In this document: piece after piece, positions 52,600-61,834 of the stretch | Numbering within the stretch: position 1 is the first letter of the stretch | Layout: each line of letters starts with the position of its first letter | Assembly (NCBI RefSeq): GCF_003425985.1 | Contig: NZ_CP022985.1 | Location: 1,587,501-1,651,500 of the forward strand | Source of the DNA: Mariniflexile sp. TRM1-10 | GTDB taxonomy: Bacteria > Bacteroidota > Bacteroidia > Flavobacteriales > Flavobacteriaceae | DNA: 64,000 nt | Reading direction: 5' to 3' | The notes under the pieces: generated by a model | Database searches by the model: none | The model's input: only the letters and a program-made list of their open reading frames with translations | Told to the model about the DNA's origin: nothing | Program-made: the position numbers and the translations under genes

Positions 52600-54927
52600 C
52601 TAAAAATTCAAATCATCTGGTGTACTACTAGAGCCCCCATCATTATTGGTTTCAGATACTTTAGAACAATCTACATTTATAGAAAGACTAGAAGGCGCTT
52701 CAAAATTACCCGTAGAAACATCTAATGTTTTATCCTCATAACATTTTTTCATAAAGGACCCCCAAATTGGTAATGCCATCGCAGCTCCTTGCCCATATTT
52801 TATACCTGCAAAATGTATAGACCTATCATCTCCACCTACCCAAACACCTGTTACTAAATTAGGCACCATGCCCATAAACCAACCATCACTTTGGTTTTGA
52901 GTAGTTCCTGTTTTTCCAGCAATAGGGTTCGTAAACCCGTACGGATAGCCTGTAATTACTTCTTTGTAAAATTTATCGGGGGCACTTGTCCATCTCAATC
53001 TAGCACCAGAACCAGATTGGGTCACACCTTCTAAAAGTTTTATGGTTACATATGCCTCTTCATCTCCTAAAACATCGCGCGTTTCTGGTTTAAATTGATA
53101 TAGAATGGTACCGTTTTTATCTTCAATAGTGGTAACCATTACCGGTTTTGTGTAAACACCCTTATTGGCAAACGCTGCATAAGCACCTACCATTTCGTAA
53201 ACACTTAAATCTGCAGTCCCTAATGCAATAGACGGTACGGCAGGAATATTGGATTCTACACCCAATTTTTTAACTAAATCGATTACTGGTTGTGGCCCTA
53301 CTTGATCCATTAACCGCGCAGTAATAGTATTAACAGAGTTTGCTAAAGCATTTTTTAGAGTTCTTGTACCACCATATTCTCCTCCAGAGTTTTTAGGGCA
53401 CCAATCCTCTATATTTCCGTATTTACCTTTTTCTATACAAAAAGGTGAGTCTGAAAATTCATTACAGGGCGAGTAATGCAACTGGTCTATAGCTGTTGCG
53501 TAAACAAATGGTTTAAAAGTAGAACCTACTTGACGTTTCCCTTGTTTAACCATATCATATTGGAAATGTCTATAATTAATACCGCCTACCCAAGCTTTTA
53601 CATGCCCTGTTTGAGGATCCATAGCCATCATACCTGTTCTTAAAAAGGTTTTATAATAACGTATGGAGTCTATAGGTTTCATAATAGTATCCACCTCAGT
53701 AGCTTTTCCTTTTTTCCAAGCAAAAACAGACATTTCGGTAGGCTTATAAAAGGAAGCTTGAATGTCTTTATCCGATTTCCCTAAATCGTATTTCATTTTT
53801 CTCCAACGCTCCGATTGTTTCATAGCATTTTTTAATAACGCATCTATTTCTTCTTTAGATAAATCTATAAACGGAGCCGTTGGGTTTTTTTGAGGTGTGT
53901 TTTGGCTAAAAAAAGCAGTTTGTAACCTAGACATGTGCTGTTCTACAGCATCTTCAGCATACTCTTGCATGCGTGAATCAATGGTCGTATAAATTTTTAA
54001 ACCATCATTGTATAAATTCCATTTACTACCATCTGGTTTTAGGTTGTTTTTTATCCAGTCTTTCATAAAACCATCTAAATAGCCTCTAAAATAAGTGGCA
54101 ATACCTTCACGGTGTGATTCTGGTGAATAGTTTAAATCTAAATCCGTTTTTTGAAGCGAGTCTTTCACTTTCTCGTCTATAAAATCATATTTTTCCATTT
54201 GCGCCAAAACCACATTTCTTCTTTCTCTTGTTAGCTCTGGACGTTTTCTAGGGTTGAATAATGATGAATTCTTAAACATACCCACTAACATAGCGGATTC
54301 TTTTAAATCTAAATCTTTGGGTTCCTTTCCAAAATAAATTCTAGCAGCACTTCTAATACCATCGGCATTATTTAAAAAATCATAAATATTAAAATACTGG
54401 GCGATAATCTCTTCTTTGGTGTACTGGCGCTCTAAACGGGTAGCAATAATCCATTCTTTAATTTTTTGGGTTATCCTGCCTAATTTATTTTTAGAACCTT
54501 CACCATGAAAGAGTTGTTTTGCTAATTGTTGCGAGATCGTACTGGCACCACCGCCGCTACCTAATTTCACAATGGCTCTTAAGGTGCCAAAAGCATCAAT
54601 ACCCGAATGGTTGTGAAAACGTGCATCTTCAGTGGCCAATAAAGCATCAACTAAATGTTGGGGTAATTCGTCATACTCAACAGGTGTTCTATTATCGTTT
54701 AAATAGAATTTACCTATGGTTTTTCCATCAGAAGAAATAATTTCGGCAGCTAAATTTATTTTAGGGTTTTCTAAAACCGTATGGTCTGGCATCTCACCAA
54801 AAAGGCCCCAAGAGGCTAATAAAAACATTAATACTGCGAACAGGATACCTCCTGCAAATAACATCCAAAACCAACGGATGTATTTTGAAAAGTCTTGGTT
54901 TTTTGGTGTTTGTTCTTTTGTTGCCAT
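52600..54927 (-). CDS. Penicillin-binding protein 1A, bifunctional peptidoglycan synthase
   Basis: A 775-residue protein. The N-terminal anchor is FWMLFAGGILFAVLMFLLAS (~20-40). The GT51 transglycosylase domain has LLATEDARFHNHSGIDAFGT and GGASTISQQLAKQLFHG. The transpeptidase domain has SxxK in GSTFKPFVYATAID, SVN in NALANSVNTITARL and KTG in PIAGKTGTTQNQSDG. It polymerises and cross-links peptidoglycan in the periplasm. The tail SSSTPDDLNF is copied at 50961. It is the first-described neighbour of the gldH-ricT run on the same strand, 70 bases after gldH. Confidence 0.94.
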   Translation of the reverse strand: MATKEQTPKNQDFSKYIRWFWMLFAGGILFAVLMFLLASWGLFGEMPDHTVLENPKINLAAEIISSDGKTIGKFYLNDNRTPVEYDELPQHLVDALLATEDARFHNHSGIDAFGTLRAIVKLGSGGGASTISQQLAKQLFHGEGSKNKLGRITQKIKEWIIATRLERQYTKEEIIAQYFNIYDFLNNADGIRSAARIYFGKEPKDLDLKESAMLVGMFKNSSLFNPRKRPELTRERRNVVLAQMEKYDFIDEKVKDSLQKTDLDLNYSPESHREGIATYFRGYLDGFMKDWIKNNLKPDGSKWNLYNDGLKIYTTIDSRMQEYAEDAVEQHMSRLQTAFFSQNTPQKNPTAPFIDLSKEEIDALLKNAMKQSERWRKMKYDLGKSDKDIQASFYKPTEMSVFAWKKGKATEVDTIMKPIDSIRYYKTFLRTGMMAMDPQTGHVKAWVGGINYRHFQYDMVKQGKRQVGSTFKPFVYATAIDQLHYSPCNEFSDSPFCIEKGKYGNIEDWCPKNSGGEYGGTRTLKNALANSVNTITARLMDQVGPQPVIDLVKKLGVESNIPAVPSIALGTADLSVYEMVGAYAAFANKGVYTKPVMVTTIEDKNGTILYQFKPETRDVLGDEEAYVTIKLLEGVTQSGSGARLRWTSAPDKFYKEVITGYPYGFTNPIAGKTGTTQNQSDGWFMGMVPNLVTGVWVGGDDRSIHFAGIKYGQGAAMALPIWGSFMKKCYEDKTLDVSTGNFEAPSSLSINVDCSKVSETNNDGGSSSTPDDLNF

Positions 54928-54997
54928 TTAACTCTTTATATTAAATACTTCTCGATACAATTCTCATAAAATTAGAATCACTCGAAGTGATATTTAG

Positions 54998-55498
54998 TTA
55001 ATCGTTATTTTTTACTAGGTTTTCAATTCTGAAACCAACATCGGTAATACCTTCAAGCTCTACAACGCCATTAACTTTTCCATTTTCTCTCATAGCATGT
55101 TGAATATTGACTACGTAATTTCCTTTTTCTTTAAAAACAACTTGCTCTTTATACCAAAGCTTATTCTCTTTAATATCTGTTAAGCCAGTGCCTAAAAATT
55201 TCCCTGATGGGTCTGCCATTTTATATTCTAAAGTGTCTTTTACTGTTTTTCCGTGCGGAAATGCCATTTCAACAATTAGAAATAAATTGTTGTATTTATA
55301 GGCATTGGTGTTTCTTAAATTTACAAATAAATTGTAGGCGTTTATAGAGTCTGGTGGTGTTATAGTAAAACTAACGACAGAGTCTTTATGCCACTTATTC
55401 GGTACCGATTGATATACATCAAAAACACGATTAGGATCACAAGATGTAAACACAAAAGAAACTAATAATAAAAACAGCAACACATTATTTCGCAGCAT
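54998..55498 (-). CDS. gldH: Gliding motility lipoprotein GldH
   Basis: About 166 residues from ATG 55498 (MLRNNVLLFLLLVSFVFTSC, lipobox Cys at 20). Upstream in-frame Met codons lie inside ricT and are not used. FDVYQSVPNKWHKDSVVSFT, NLFVNLRNTNAYKYNNLFLI and LGTGLTDIKENKLWYKEQV are typical of GldH, which is needed for gliding in Flavobacterium johnsoniae. The protein should be periplasm-facing and lipid-anchored. It overlaps ricT by 14 bases, an order conserved in the family as I recall it. Confidence 0.88.
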   Translation of the reverse strand: MLRNNVLLFLLLVSFVFTSCDPNRVFDVYQSVPNKWHKDSVVSFTITPPDSINAYNLFVNLRNTNAYKYNNLFLIVEMAFPHGKTVKDTLEYKMADPSGKFLGTGLTDIKENKLWYKEQVVFKEKGNYVVNIQHAMRENGKVNGVVELEGITDVGFRIENLVKNND

Positions 55499-56675
55499 CT
55501 TTATTCTTTTGGGGTTTTTGTTTATTATTCTTGTTTCTATTGTTTCGGTTCTTATTGCTTTTACGTTTTTTATTAGGTTTTGGACTATCAAAACGTGTTA
55601 AACTATCTTGACCTACAACGTTTCCAAACTCGGTTTTAGTATTTTCTTCGGTAAGTTCTGAAGCGTATTCTTCCAAGCTAGCGACCTTTTGGTTTTTCTT
55701 GTTTAAAGCAATGATTTCGTTTGCCTGTGTGGTAGTTATTTTATGCCAATTAGCCCATTCACCTTCGTAGGCATACCACATATGCCCTTTAAAAATATCG
55801 GTTTTTTGACATACTGCAGTTCCTTTTTCGGTTTGCAGTTTTATTTCGGTTTTCGGGAAACTTTTTAAAGCATCAAGGTAACTATCCAACTCATAATTTA
55901 AGCAACATTTAAGTTTGCCACATTGTCCTGCTAATTTTAACGGGTTTAAGGACAATTGCTGGTAACGGGCTGCCGAGGTACTTACCGAACGGAAATCTGT
56001 TAACCAAGTAGAGCAACATAATTCGCGCCCACAAGAGCCAATACCACCAAGTCTTGATGCTTCTTGACGAAACCCGACTTGTTTCATTTCAATACGTGTT
56101 CTAAACTCTCGTGCGAAAACCTTAATAAGCTCTCTAAAATCCACACGCTCTTCCGCGGTGTAATAAAAGGTTGCTTTACTGGCATCACCTTGAAACTCAA
56201 TATCAGAAATTTTCATCTGCAACTTTAAATCAATCGCAAATTGACGTGCGCGCACCTTCATAGGATCTTCTCTATCGCGTGCCTCTTTCCAAATATCGAT
56301 GTCTTTCTGACTTGCTTTTCGGTAAATTTTAAGAATTTCCTCGGGGGTTTCTGAAATGTTTTTGCGTTTCATTTGAACACGCACCAATTCTCCCACAAGG
56401 GTAACCATTCCTATATCATGACCCGATGGGGCTTGTGTAGCCACAACATCACCTATACTTAACGTTAAATTATCAGTGTTGTGATAGTATTCTTTTCTTC
56501 CGTTTTTAAAACGTACTTCAACCCAACTAAATGGTTTCTCGCCTCTAGGAAGCGACATGTTGGCTAACCAATCGAAAACCGTTAGTTTATTACAACTATC
56601 GGTGCCGCAAGTGCCATTATTTTTACATCCTTTAGGTTGACCGTCTTTACCAGTTGAACAACTGTTACAAGCCAT
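55485..56675 (-). CDS. ricT: RicT/PSP1-domain protein
   Basis: A 396-residue protein. The N-terminal Cys cluster CNSCSTGKDGQPKGCKNNGT is the Bacteroidota form. The PSP1 core has VSTSAARYQQLSLNPLKLAG, GIGSCGRELCCSTWLTDF and GQCGKLKCCLNYELDSYLDA, whose Cys residues hold an Fe-S cluster in the Ric (YaaT) complex of Bacillus. The C-terminus is a Lys/Asn-rich disordered tail. In Firmicutes the complex affects RNA maturation; the role in Bacteroidota is not established. It overlaps gldH by 14 bases. Confidence 0.9.
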   Translation of the reverse strand: MACNSCSTGKDGQPKGCKNNGTCGTDSCNKLTVFDWLANMSLPRGEKPFSWVEVRFKNGRKEYYHNTDNLTLSIGDVVATQAPSGHDIGMVTLVGELVRVQMKRKNISETPEEILKIYRKASQKDIDIWKEARDREDPMKVRARQFAIDLKLQMKISDIEFQGDASKATFYYTAEERVDFRELIKVFAREFRTRIEMKQVGFRQEASRLGGIGSCGRELCCSTWLTDFRSVSTSAARYQQLSLNPLKLAGQCGKLKCCLNYELDSYLDALKSFPKTEIKLQTEKGTAVCQKTDIFKGHMWYAYEGEWANWHKITTTQANEIIALNKKNQKVASLEEYASELTEENTKTEFGNVVGQDSLTRFDSPKPNKKRKSNKNRNNRNKNNKQKPQKNKDAAK

Positions 56676-56789
56676 ATGTTTTTATATATTGAATTCGTTA
56701 ATAATTAACTTATTACGAATGAAGGTTTATAATTATTTTTAAAAGGTAAAGATAAGATTATTATATAGACTATTTAAATCGAATAAAAA

Positions 56790-57020
56790 TTAAATGTCTT
56801 TTACGTCTATTATCTTTACCGGACAAGCTCTTGAAGCGGTTTCGCAAGCCTCTAAAATAGTATGGTCGTTAGACTTTAGCGTGAAAAACCCTTTTTTATC
56901 CACAGCATGTAACAACACCGTTTTTCCATCTTTTTTAGACATTTGAAACTGTTTTGGTGCAAATTCCACACAGTAATTGCAACCAATACATTTATTGCGT
57001 TGTAAAGTAATAACAACCAT
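56790..57020 (-). CDS. Ferredoxin, single 4Fe-4S
   Basis: A 76-residue protein. RNKCIGCNYCVEFAPKQFQM supplies Cys 11, 14 and 17, and SRACPVKIIDV the fourth before Pro, giving one 4Fe-4S cluster. The second cluster's cysteines are absent; an extra Cys occurs in LEACETA. It starts at the last base of the U32/TrhP gene stop region, so it is translationally coupled to it, and may pass electrons to or mature that Fe-S enzyme. Confidence 0.88.
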   Translation of the reverse strand: MVVITLQRNKCIGCNYCVEFAPKQFQMSKKDGKTVLLHAVDKKGFFTLKSNDHTILEACETASRACPVKIIDVKDI

Positions 57021-58264
57021 TAAGCTTCTACTTTATTTTCTACTATTTTATATAATTTATCTGAAGGACGTATTCTAAACCCAAGTGGAATCGTTACCAG
57101 ATCTCCTTTTGTTCCTTTTGATAATTTTGTATCATTTACCATCATTTCTGCTACCTCAAGTTCTTTAGCGCCAGTAGTTGGTCCTGTAATTAAAATAGTA
57201 TCGCCAACCGTAATATCGTAAGCTTCAATTTTAAACTCTCCAATTTGAGGTTTCGGGAAAAAGTGCGTGCCTTTGCCTATATAAACTTTCTTTTGTGTTG
57301 CATGCGACCCAGAACCTTCACTCCATTCGCCCAATTTCTGACCTAAATAATAGCCATTCCAGAATCCGCGGTTATATACTTTTTCAAGTTCTTGCATCCA
57401 CAGAATTACTTTTTCCTTTTCGAAGGTTTTGTTTTCTAAACTATCGATGGCTTGTCTGTAACACTTAATCACTTTAGCTACATATTCTGGGGCGCGACCA
57501 CGACCTTCAATTTTTAATACTTTAATACCTGCATCGGCTACTTGGTCTAAAATATCGATAGTACATAAATCTTTTGGCGACATAATGTACTCGTTATCCA
57601 GTTCCATTTCAAAACCAGTTTCCTGCTCGATAACCGTATATTTTTTTCTGCAATTTTGCTTGCAAGCCCCTCTGTTTGCCGATGAATTATACGAATGTAA
57701 ACTCATGTAACATTTACCGGAAACCGCCATACAAAGTGCACCATGACCAAAAACCTCTATCTCAACCAATTTCCCCGAAGGTCCTTTTATTTGGTCTTTT
57801 TCTATTTGCTCCGTAATTTTTTTTACCTGTCTTAAACTTAACTCTCGACTTAAAACCATCGTGTCGGCAAATAGGGCATAAAACTTAACCGTTTCAATAT
57901 TGGTTATATTTATTTGAGTGGAAATATGCACTTCCATACCAATTTCCCTTGCTGTCATTATAACCGCTTGATCCATGGCAATTACGGCTGTAATCCCAAC
58001 GTCTTTTGCTTTACTGATTAATGTTTTTACAATAGATAAATCGTGATCGTAAATGATAGTATTTAAAGTTAAATACGTTCGAACGTTTTTGGCTTCACAA
58101 CGTCTTGCTATTTCTGGTAAATCGTCTAAAGTAAAATTAATAGATGCCCTGGCACGCATATTAAGTTGTTCGACCCCAAAATATATAGAATCTGCACCAT
58201 TGTCTAAAGCAGCTTGCAAGGACTCAAAGTTCCCTGCGGGAGCCATTAATTCAATTTTTTGCAT
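57020..58264 (-). CDS. trhP: U32-family protein, TrhP-like tRNA hydroxylation protein
   Basis: A 414-residue protein. The U32 signature EVFGHGALCMAVSGKCYMSL is complete, and further Cys residues in NRGACKQNCRKKY make the Fe-S cluster site. IELMAPAGNFESLQAALDNG is the normal N-terminus, and the C-terminal ~80 residues form the extra barrel seen in TrhP/YegQ proteins. TrhP makes 5-hydroxyuridine at tRNA wobble position 34 with prephenate. Older annotation as peptidase or collagenase is not supported by catalytic motifs. It lies between trhO (7-base gap) and the ferredoxin gene. Confidence 0.87.
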   Translation of the reverse strand: MQKIELMAPAGNFESLQAALDNGADSIYFGVEQLNMRARASINFTLDDLPEIARRCEAKNVRTYLTLNTIIYDHDLSIVKTLISKAKDVGITAVIAMDQAVIMTAREIGMEVHISTQINITNIETVKFYALFADTMVLSRELSLRQVKKITEQIEKDQIKGPSGKLVEIEVFGHGALCMAVSGKCYMSLHSYNSSANRGACKQNCRKKYTVIEQETGFEMELDNEYIMSPKDLCTIDILDQVADAGIKVLKIEGRGRAPEYVAKVIKCYRQAIDSLENKTFEKEKVILWMQELEKVYNRGFWNGYYLGQKLGEWSEGSGSHATQKKVYIGKGTHFFPKPQIGEFKIEAYDITVGDTILITGPTTGAKELEVAEMMVNDTKLSKGTKGDLVTIPLGFRIRPSDKLYKIVENKVEA

Positions 58265-58271
58265 GTCGCAA

Positions 58272-59342
58272 CTATTTATTAGTATTGAAATGGTCGAAAA
58301 TATTCCTTAAATCTTTTTTATAAGACAAATGGTCTGCACGTCCTTTTTTAAAGATATCGTTGCTGTTGCCCTGCCCTTTTCTGAGTTCTTTTTGTTCTTC
58401 GTAAGGAAGCGCGTGTATCTCTTTACAGGTTGTTGAGCAGCAATTGTTCATTTCTTCTTTACATGCGTCGCACTGAATAAACAAAAGATGACAAGCATCG
58501 TTTGCGCAATTGGTATGCACGTCGAACGGTTTACCGCATTGATGGCAGTTTGCTATAACATCTTCACTAATACGTTCGGCACGTCTTTCGTCAAACACGA
58601 AATTTTGTCCTAAAAACTTATTTTCGAGGTTGGATTCCTTTACTTGTCTTGTGTACTCAATAATACCACCTTCTAACTGATACACATTTTTAAACCCCTT
58701 ATGTTTAAAGTAGGCACTGGCTTTTTCGCAACGAATCCCACCAGTACAATACATCACTAAATTTTTATCTTCTTTATGGTTTTTTAAATCGTCTTCAATA
58801 ATATCCAACGATTCCCTAAAGGTGTCAACATCGGGTGTTATCGCATTTTTAAAATGACCTATTTCACTTTCGTAGTGGTTTCGCATATCAACCAAAACCG
58901 TGTTTTCATCTTCAATAAACTGATTAAATTCTTCAGCTTTTAAGTGAATGCCCTTATTGGTAACGTCAAACGTATCATCGTTTAAACCGTCGGCAACAAT
59001 TTTGTTACGCACTTTCACTTTCAGTTTTAAAAACGATTTATTGTCTTGCTCTACAGCAACATTCAAACGAATATCCTTTAAAAAATCGATACTATCTAAA
59101 TGGGCTTTAAATTCGTTAAAACGATCGGCAGGTAATGATAATTGACCGTTAATACCCTCATGGGCAACATAAATCCTACCTAAAACATCTAATGCGTCCC
59201 AGGTTAAAAACAAATGGTCTCTAAAGGTTTGAGGGTTATCGATTTTGGCGTACTGATAAAAAGAAAGTGTTAATCGATTCTTGCCTGTTTTATCGATTAA
59301 TTCTGCCCTTTCTTTTGCACTTAATTTATTGTACAGTTGCAT
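58272..59342 (-). CDS. trhO: TrhO, oxygen-dependent tRNA uridine-34 hydroxylase (rhodanese fold)
   Basis: A 356-residue protein. An acylphosphatase-like N-terminal domain has RIYVAHEGINGQLSLPAD. The rhodanese domain (~125-225) has VLVDMRNHYESEIGHFKNAI and the active-site loop VMYCTGGIRCEKASAYFKHK, with Cys in CTGGIRC. The C-terminal CHQCGKPFDVHTNC and CDACKEEMNNCCSTTCKE are zinc-type Cys motifs of YceA/TrhO. It hydroxylates U34 of tRNA with O2, parallel to TrhP encoded next to it. A separate transcript start is likely, as the upstream side is a terminator. Confidence 0.93.
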   Translation of the reverse strand: MQLYNKLSAKERAELIDKTGKNRLTLSFYQYAKIDNPQTFRDHLFLTWDALDVLGRIYVAHEGINGQLSLPADRFNEFKAHLDSIDFLKDIRLNVAVEQDNKSFLKLKVKVRNKIVADGLNDDTFDVTNKGIHLKAEEFNQFIEDENTVLVDMRNHYESEIGHFKNAITPDVDTFRESLDIIEDDLKNHKEDKNLVMYCTGGIRCEKASAYFKHKGFKNVYQLEGGIIEYTRQVKESNLENKFLGQNFVFDERRAERISEDVIANCHQCGKPFDVHTNCANDACHLLFIQCDACKEEMNNCCSTTCKEIHALPYEEQKELRKGQGNSNDIFKKGRADHLSYKKDLRNIFDHFNTNK

Positions 59343-59429
59343 GCTATACTAATTTTTTAAGGTTAAAGAATATTTTAAAGGGACAAAAGTACGATTTTAA
59401 AAAAAAACACCCAATTTAAGCTCAAAAAA

Positions 59430-59461
59430 AAGCACCTATTACTATTAAGTAATAAGTGCTT
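59430..59461 (-). terminator. Intrinsic terminator upstream of trhO
   Basis: AAGCACCTATTACT (59430-59443) pairs with AGTAATAAGTGCTT (59448-59461) with one mismatch, and on the minus strand a U run follows. Just before it on that strand, about 59478-59540, a short frame reads TLKYADETNIKNALNAD-stop, perhaps the last residues of a lost gene. It insulates trhO from upstream transcription. Confidence 0.65.
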
Positions 59462-59730
59462 CCAGAAATAGTTTGAGTTAGTCTGCGTTTAAAGCATTCT
59501 TAATATTTGTTTCATCTGCATATTTTAATGTTTTTTTAATTGTCAGATGTAACACCCATTATAAATTATGCTCATACGCGTGAAGCTTTTTTCTCATGGG
59601 TGTTTCATAGCAATATCTTCCCACTATTTATTATTAGATGCAAAATGTTTATAAAGGTTGCGTTATAAAATTGTATGATGACGAAACTTATACTATTTTA
59701 GCGTTCATTACTTTAGAAAATAAAAATAAA

Positions 59731-60744
59731 ATGAGCAGCGAAAAAGAAGCTAAATTAAAAGCACTAAAACTTACATTAGATAAATTAGACAAAGCCTACG
59801 GAAAAGGCACTGTAATGAAAATGAGCGATCAAGCAGTTGTTGATGTGGATGCCATTTCATCGGGATCTCTTGGTTTGGATATTGCCTTAGGCGTTGGCGG
59901 TTACCCACGCGGACGTGTTATTGAGATTTATGGACCGGAATCGTCGGGAAAAACAACCCTAACGTTACATGCTATTGCCGAAGCACAAAAATCTGGTGGC
60001 ATTGCGGCCTTTATTGATGCAGAGCATGCTTTTGATAGATTTTATGCTGAAAAATTAGGCGTAGACTTAGAAAACTTAATAATTTCCCAACCAGATAACG
60101 GTGAGCAAGCCTTGGAAATTACAGATAATTTAATCCGTTCTGGGGCCATTGATATCGTCGTAATCGATTCTGTGGCAGCCTTAACACCAAAAAGTGAAAT
60201 TGAAGGCGAAATGGGTGATTCTAAAATGGGATTACATGCACGTTTAATGTCTCAAGCCTTAAGAAAGCTAACAGCTTCAATTAGCAAAACAAATTGTACC
60301 GTAATTTTTATCAATCAGTTACGTGAAAAAATTGGCGTTATGTTTGGTAACCCAGAAACCACAACGGGTGGTAATGCTCTAAAGTTTTATGCATCGGTGA
60401 GGTTAGATATTCGTCGTTCTACTCAAATAAAAGAAACCGATGGTAATGTTACAGGTAATAAAACCCGCGTAAAAGTGGTTAAAAACAAAGTAGCACCGCC
60501 ATTTAAAACAGCCGAATTTGACATTATGTACGGTGAAGGTATAAGCAAAGTTGGAGAGGTTTTAGACATTGCTGTTGAAAACGAAATTATTAAAAAAAGT
60601 GGCTCTTGGTTTAGTTATGAAGAAACAAAACTGGGCCAAGGTAGGGATGCTGTAAAAGCACTCATAAAAGACAATCCAGAACTCATGGATGAACTCGAAG
60701 CCAAGGTTAGAAAAATAGCCAAAGCCGCTTCGGCTTCAGAATAG
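59731..60744 (+). CDS. recA: RecA recombinase
   Basis: About 337 residues from ATG 59731 ([20 protein letters not shown]). The upstream in-frame ATG at 59638 adds 31 residues that do not fit the family. Walker [11 protein letters not shown], Walker [13 protein letters not shown], and L1/L2 loop regions [20 protein letters not shown] and [20 protein letters not shown] are all present. RecA pairs and exchanges DNA strands and triggers LexA-type self-cleavage. No LexA-type box was recognised. It is followed by a strong terminator. Confidence 0.95.
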   Translation: MSSEKEAKLKALKLTLDKLDKAYGKGTVMKMSDQAVVDVDAISSGSLGLDIALGVGGYPRGRVIEIYGPESSGKTTLTLHAIAEAQKSGGIAAFIDAEHAFDRFYAEKLGVDLENLIISQPDNGEQALEITDNLIRSGAIDIVVIDSVAALTPKSEIEGEMGDSKMGLHARLMSQALRKLTASISKTNCTVIFINQLREKIGVMFGNPETTTGGNALKFYASVRLDIRRSTQIKETDGNVTGNKTRVKVVKNKVAPPFKTAEFDIMYGEGISKVGEVLDIAVENEIIKKSGSWFSYEETKLGQGRDAVKALIKDNPELMDELEAKVRKIAKAASASE

Positions 60745-60750
60745 TTTAAA

Positions 60751-60778
60751 AAATCCCGATAATTCGGGATTTTTTTGT
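60751..60778 (+). terminator. recA terminator
   Basis: AAATCCCGA (60751-60759) and TCGGGATTT (60764-60772) pair around TAAT and are followed by a T run. Confidence 0.85.
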
Positions 60779-60843
60779 TTCAATACGCAACCTTTTGGGT
60801 GTCAATGCATCTATGTATTAAAAACAAAAAAGAAAAATAATCC

Positions 60844-61260
60844 ATGAAAAAGTTAATTGCCCTAAGTTTAGCTTTAGTTTTACTAGTCTCTTGCAGCATA
60901 GATGATGATAGCAATAGTAACTATGGCTTTGAAGTTTTACCGGTAGAGAGCGTGGATATCCCTAGTGAGTTTGTATTAGGAGAAACATATCCTATAACGG
61001 TGACGTATTTAAAACCCACAGCATGTCATATTTTTAAAGAATTTTATTATTCTAAAAACCTAAATGAGCGTACTGTGGCACCAATAACATTGGTTTATGA
61101 AAATGATAATTGCGAAACTTTGGATAATGTTACGGAAGACGCTACTTTTAACTTTATTGTTACAAGTAACGGATCTTACATTTTCAAGTTTTGGCAAGGC
61201 GAGGATGAAAATGGAGAAGATCAATACTTAATTATTGAAGTGCCAGTAGTAGCAGAGTAA
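60844..61260 (+). CDS. Lipoprotein of unknown function
   Basis: A 138-residue protein. The lipoprotein signal LIALSLALVLLVSCSIDDD puts the lipid Cys at ~17, followed by acidic residues that in Bacteroidota often direct export to the surface. The mature part is a beta-sandwich-like domain with LGETYPITVTYLKPTACHIF and FNFIVTSNGSYIFKFWQGED. No family is recognised with confidence. It is followed, after 31 bases, by the sigma-factor gene. Confidence 0.7.
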   Translation: MKKLIALSLALVLLVSCSIDDDSNSNYGFEVLPVESVDIPSEFVLGETYPITVTYLKPTACHIFKEFYYSKNLNERTVAPITLVYENDNCETLDNVTEDATFNFIVTSNGSYIFKFWQGEDENGEDQYLIIEVPVVAE

Positions 61261-61291
61261 GTTTAAGTATTAATTAATCCCGTGTTTAATT

Positions 61292-61834
61292 TTGAGTTTA
61301 GATCAACTCATAGAAAGTTGCAAAATAAATAATACTAAAGCGCAAAGTGAATTGTATAAACTCTTTTCGAGCAAACTTTTCTCTGTGTGTTTAAAGTATT
61401 CGCGTAATTATGCCGAAGCAGAAGATAATCTGCAAGACGCGTTTATAACAATTTTCAAAAAAATTGATCAGTATAAAAACAAAGGCTCTTTTGAGGGCTG
61501 GTTAAAGCGGGTTACCATAAATACCGTATTACAAAAGTATAGAAGCGAAAAGGTTTTTGATATTATAAATGAAAATGTCATTGATGAAGTTGAATTAGAC
61601 GTTGATGAGGAGTCTATCTCTATCGACTATCTTTTACGAATCATTCAAGAATTACCAGATAGGTATCGATTGGTTTTTAACCTATATGTGCTGGATGGTT
61701 ATTCTCATAAAGACATAGCAGATATGCTAGATATAAACATTGGCACTTCAAAATCCAATTTAGCACGTGCTAGACAAATTTTGAAACAGACTATTGAAGA
61801 TTACAAATCAACACAAAGTTTACAATCATTATAG
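61292..61834 (+). CDS. ECF-type RNA polymerase sigma factor
   Basis: A 180-residue protein. Region 2 reads LFSVCLKYSRNYAEAEDNLQ, DAFITIFKKIDQY and GSFEGWLKRVTINTVLQKYR. Region 4 has LPDRYRLVFNLYVLDGYSHK and the HTH IADMLDINIGTSKSNLARAR. The start is TTG at 61292; the nearby GTG is out of frame. It directs RNA polymerase to envelope-stress-type promoters. It ends directly at the ATG of the next gene, its likely anti-sigma partner. Confidence 0.9.
   Translation: MSLDQLIESCKINNTKAQSELYKLFSSKLFSVCLKYSRNYAEAEDNLQDAFITIFKKIDQYKNKGSFEGWLKRVTINTVLQKYRSEKVFDIINENVIDEVELDVDEESISIDYLLRIIQELPDRYRLVFNLYVLDGYSHKDIADMLDINIGTSKSNLARARQILKQTIEDYKSTQSLQSL

Noticed and set aside
57020..58264. Collagenase/peptidase function for the U32 protein
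   Set aside because: No peptidase catalytic motif is seen; Cys pattern, C-terminal domain and trhO neighbour favour tRNA hydroxylation.
59638..59730. 31-residue N-terminal extension of RecA
   Set aside because: RecA proteins of the family start near MSSEKEAK; the upstream codons do not resemble RecA.
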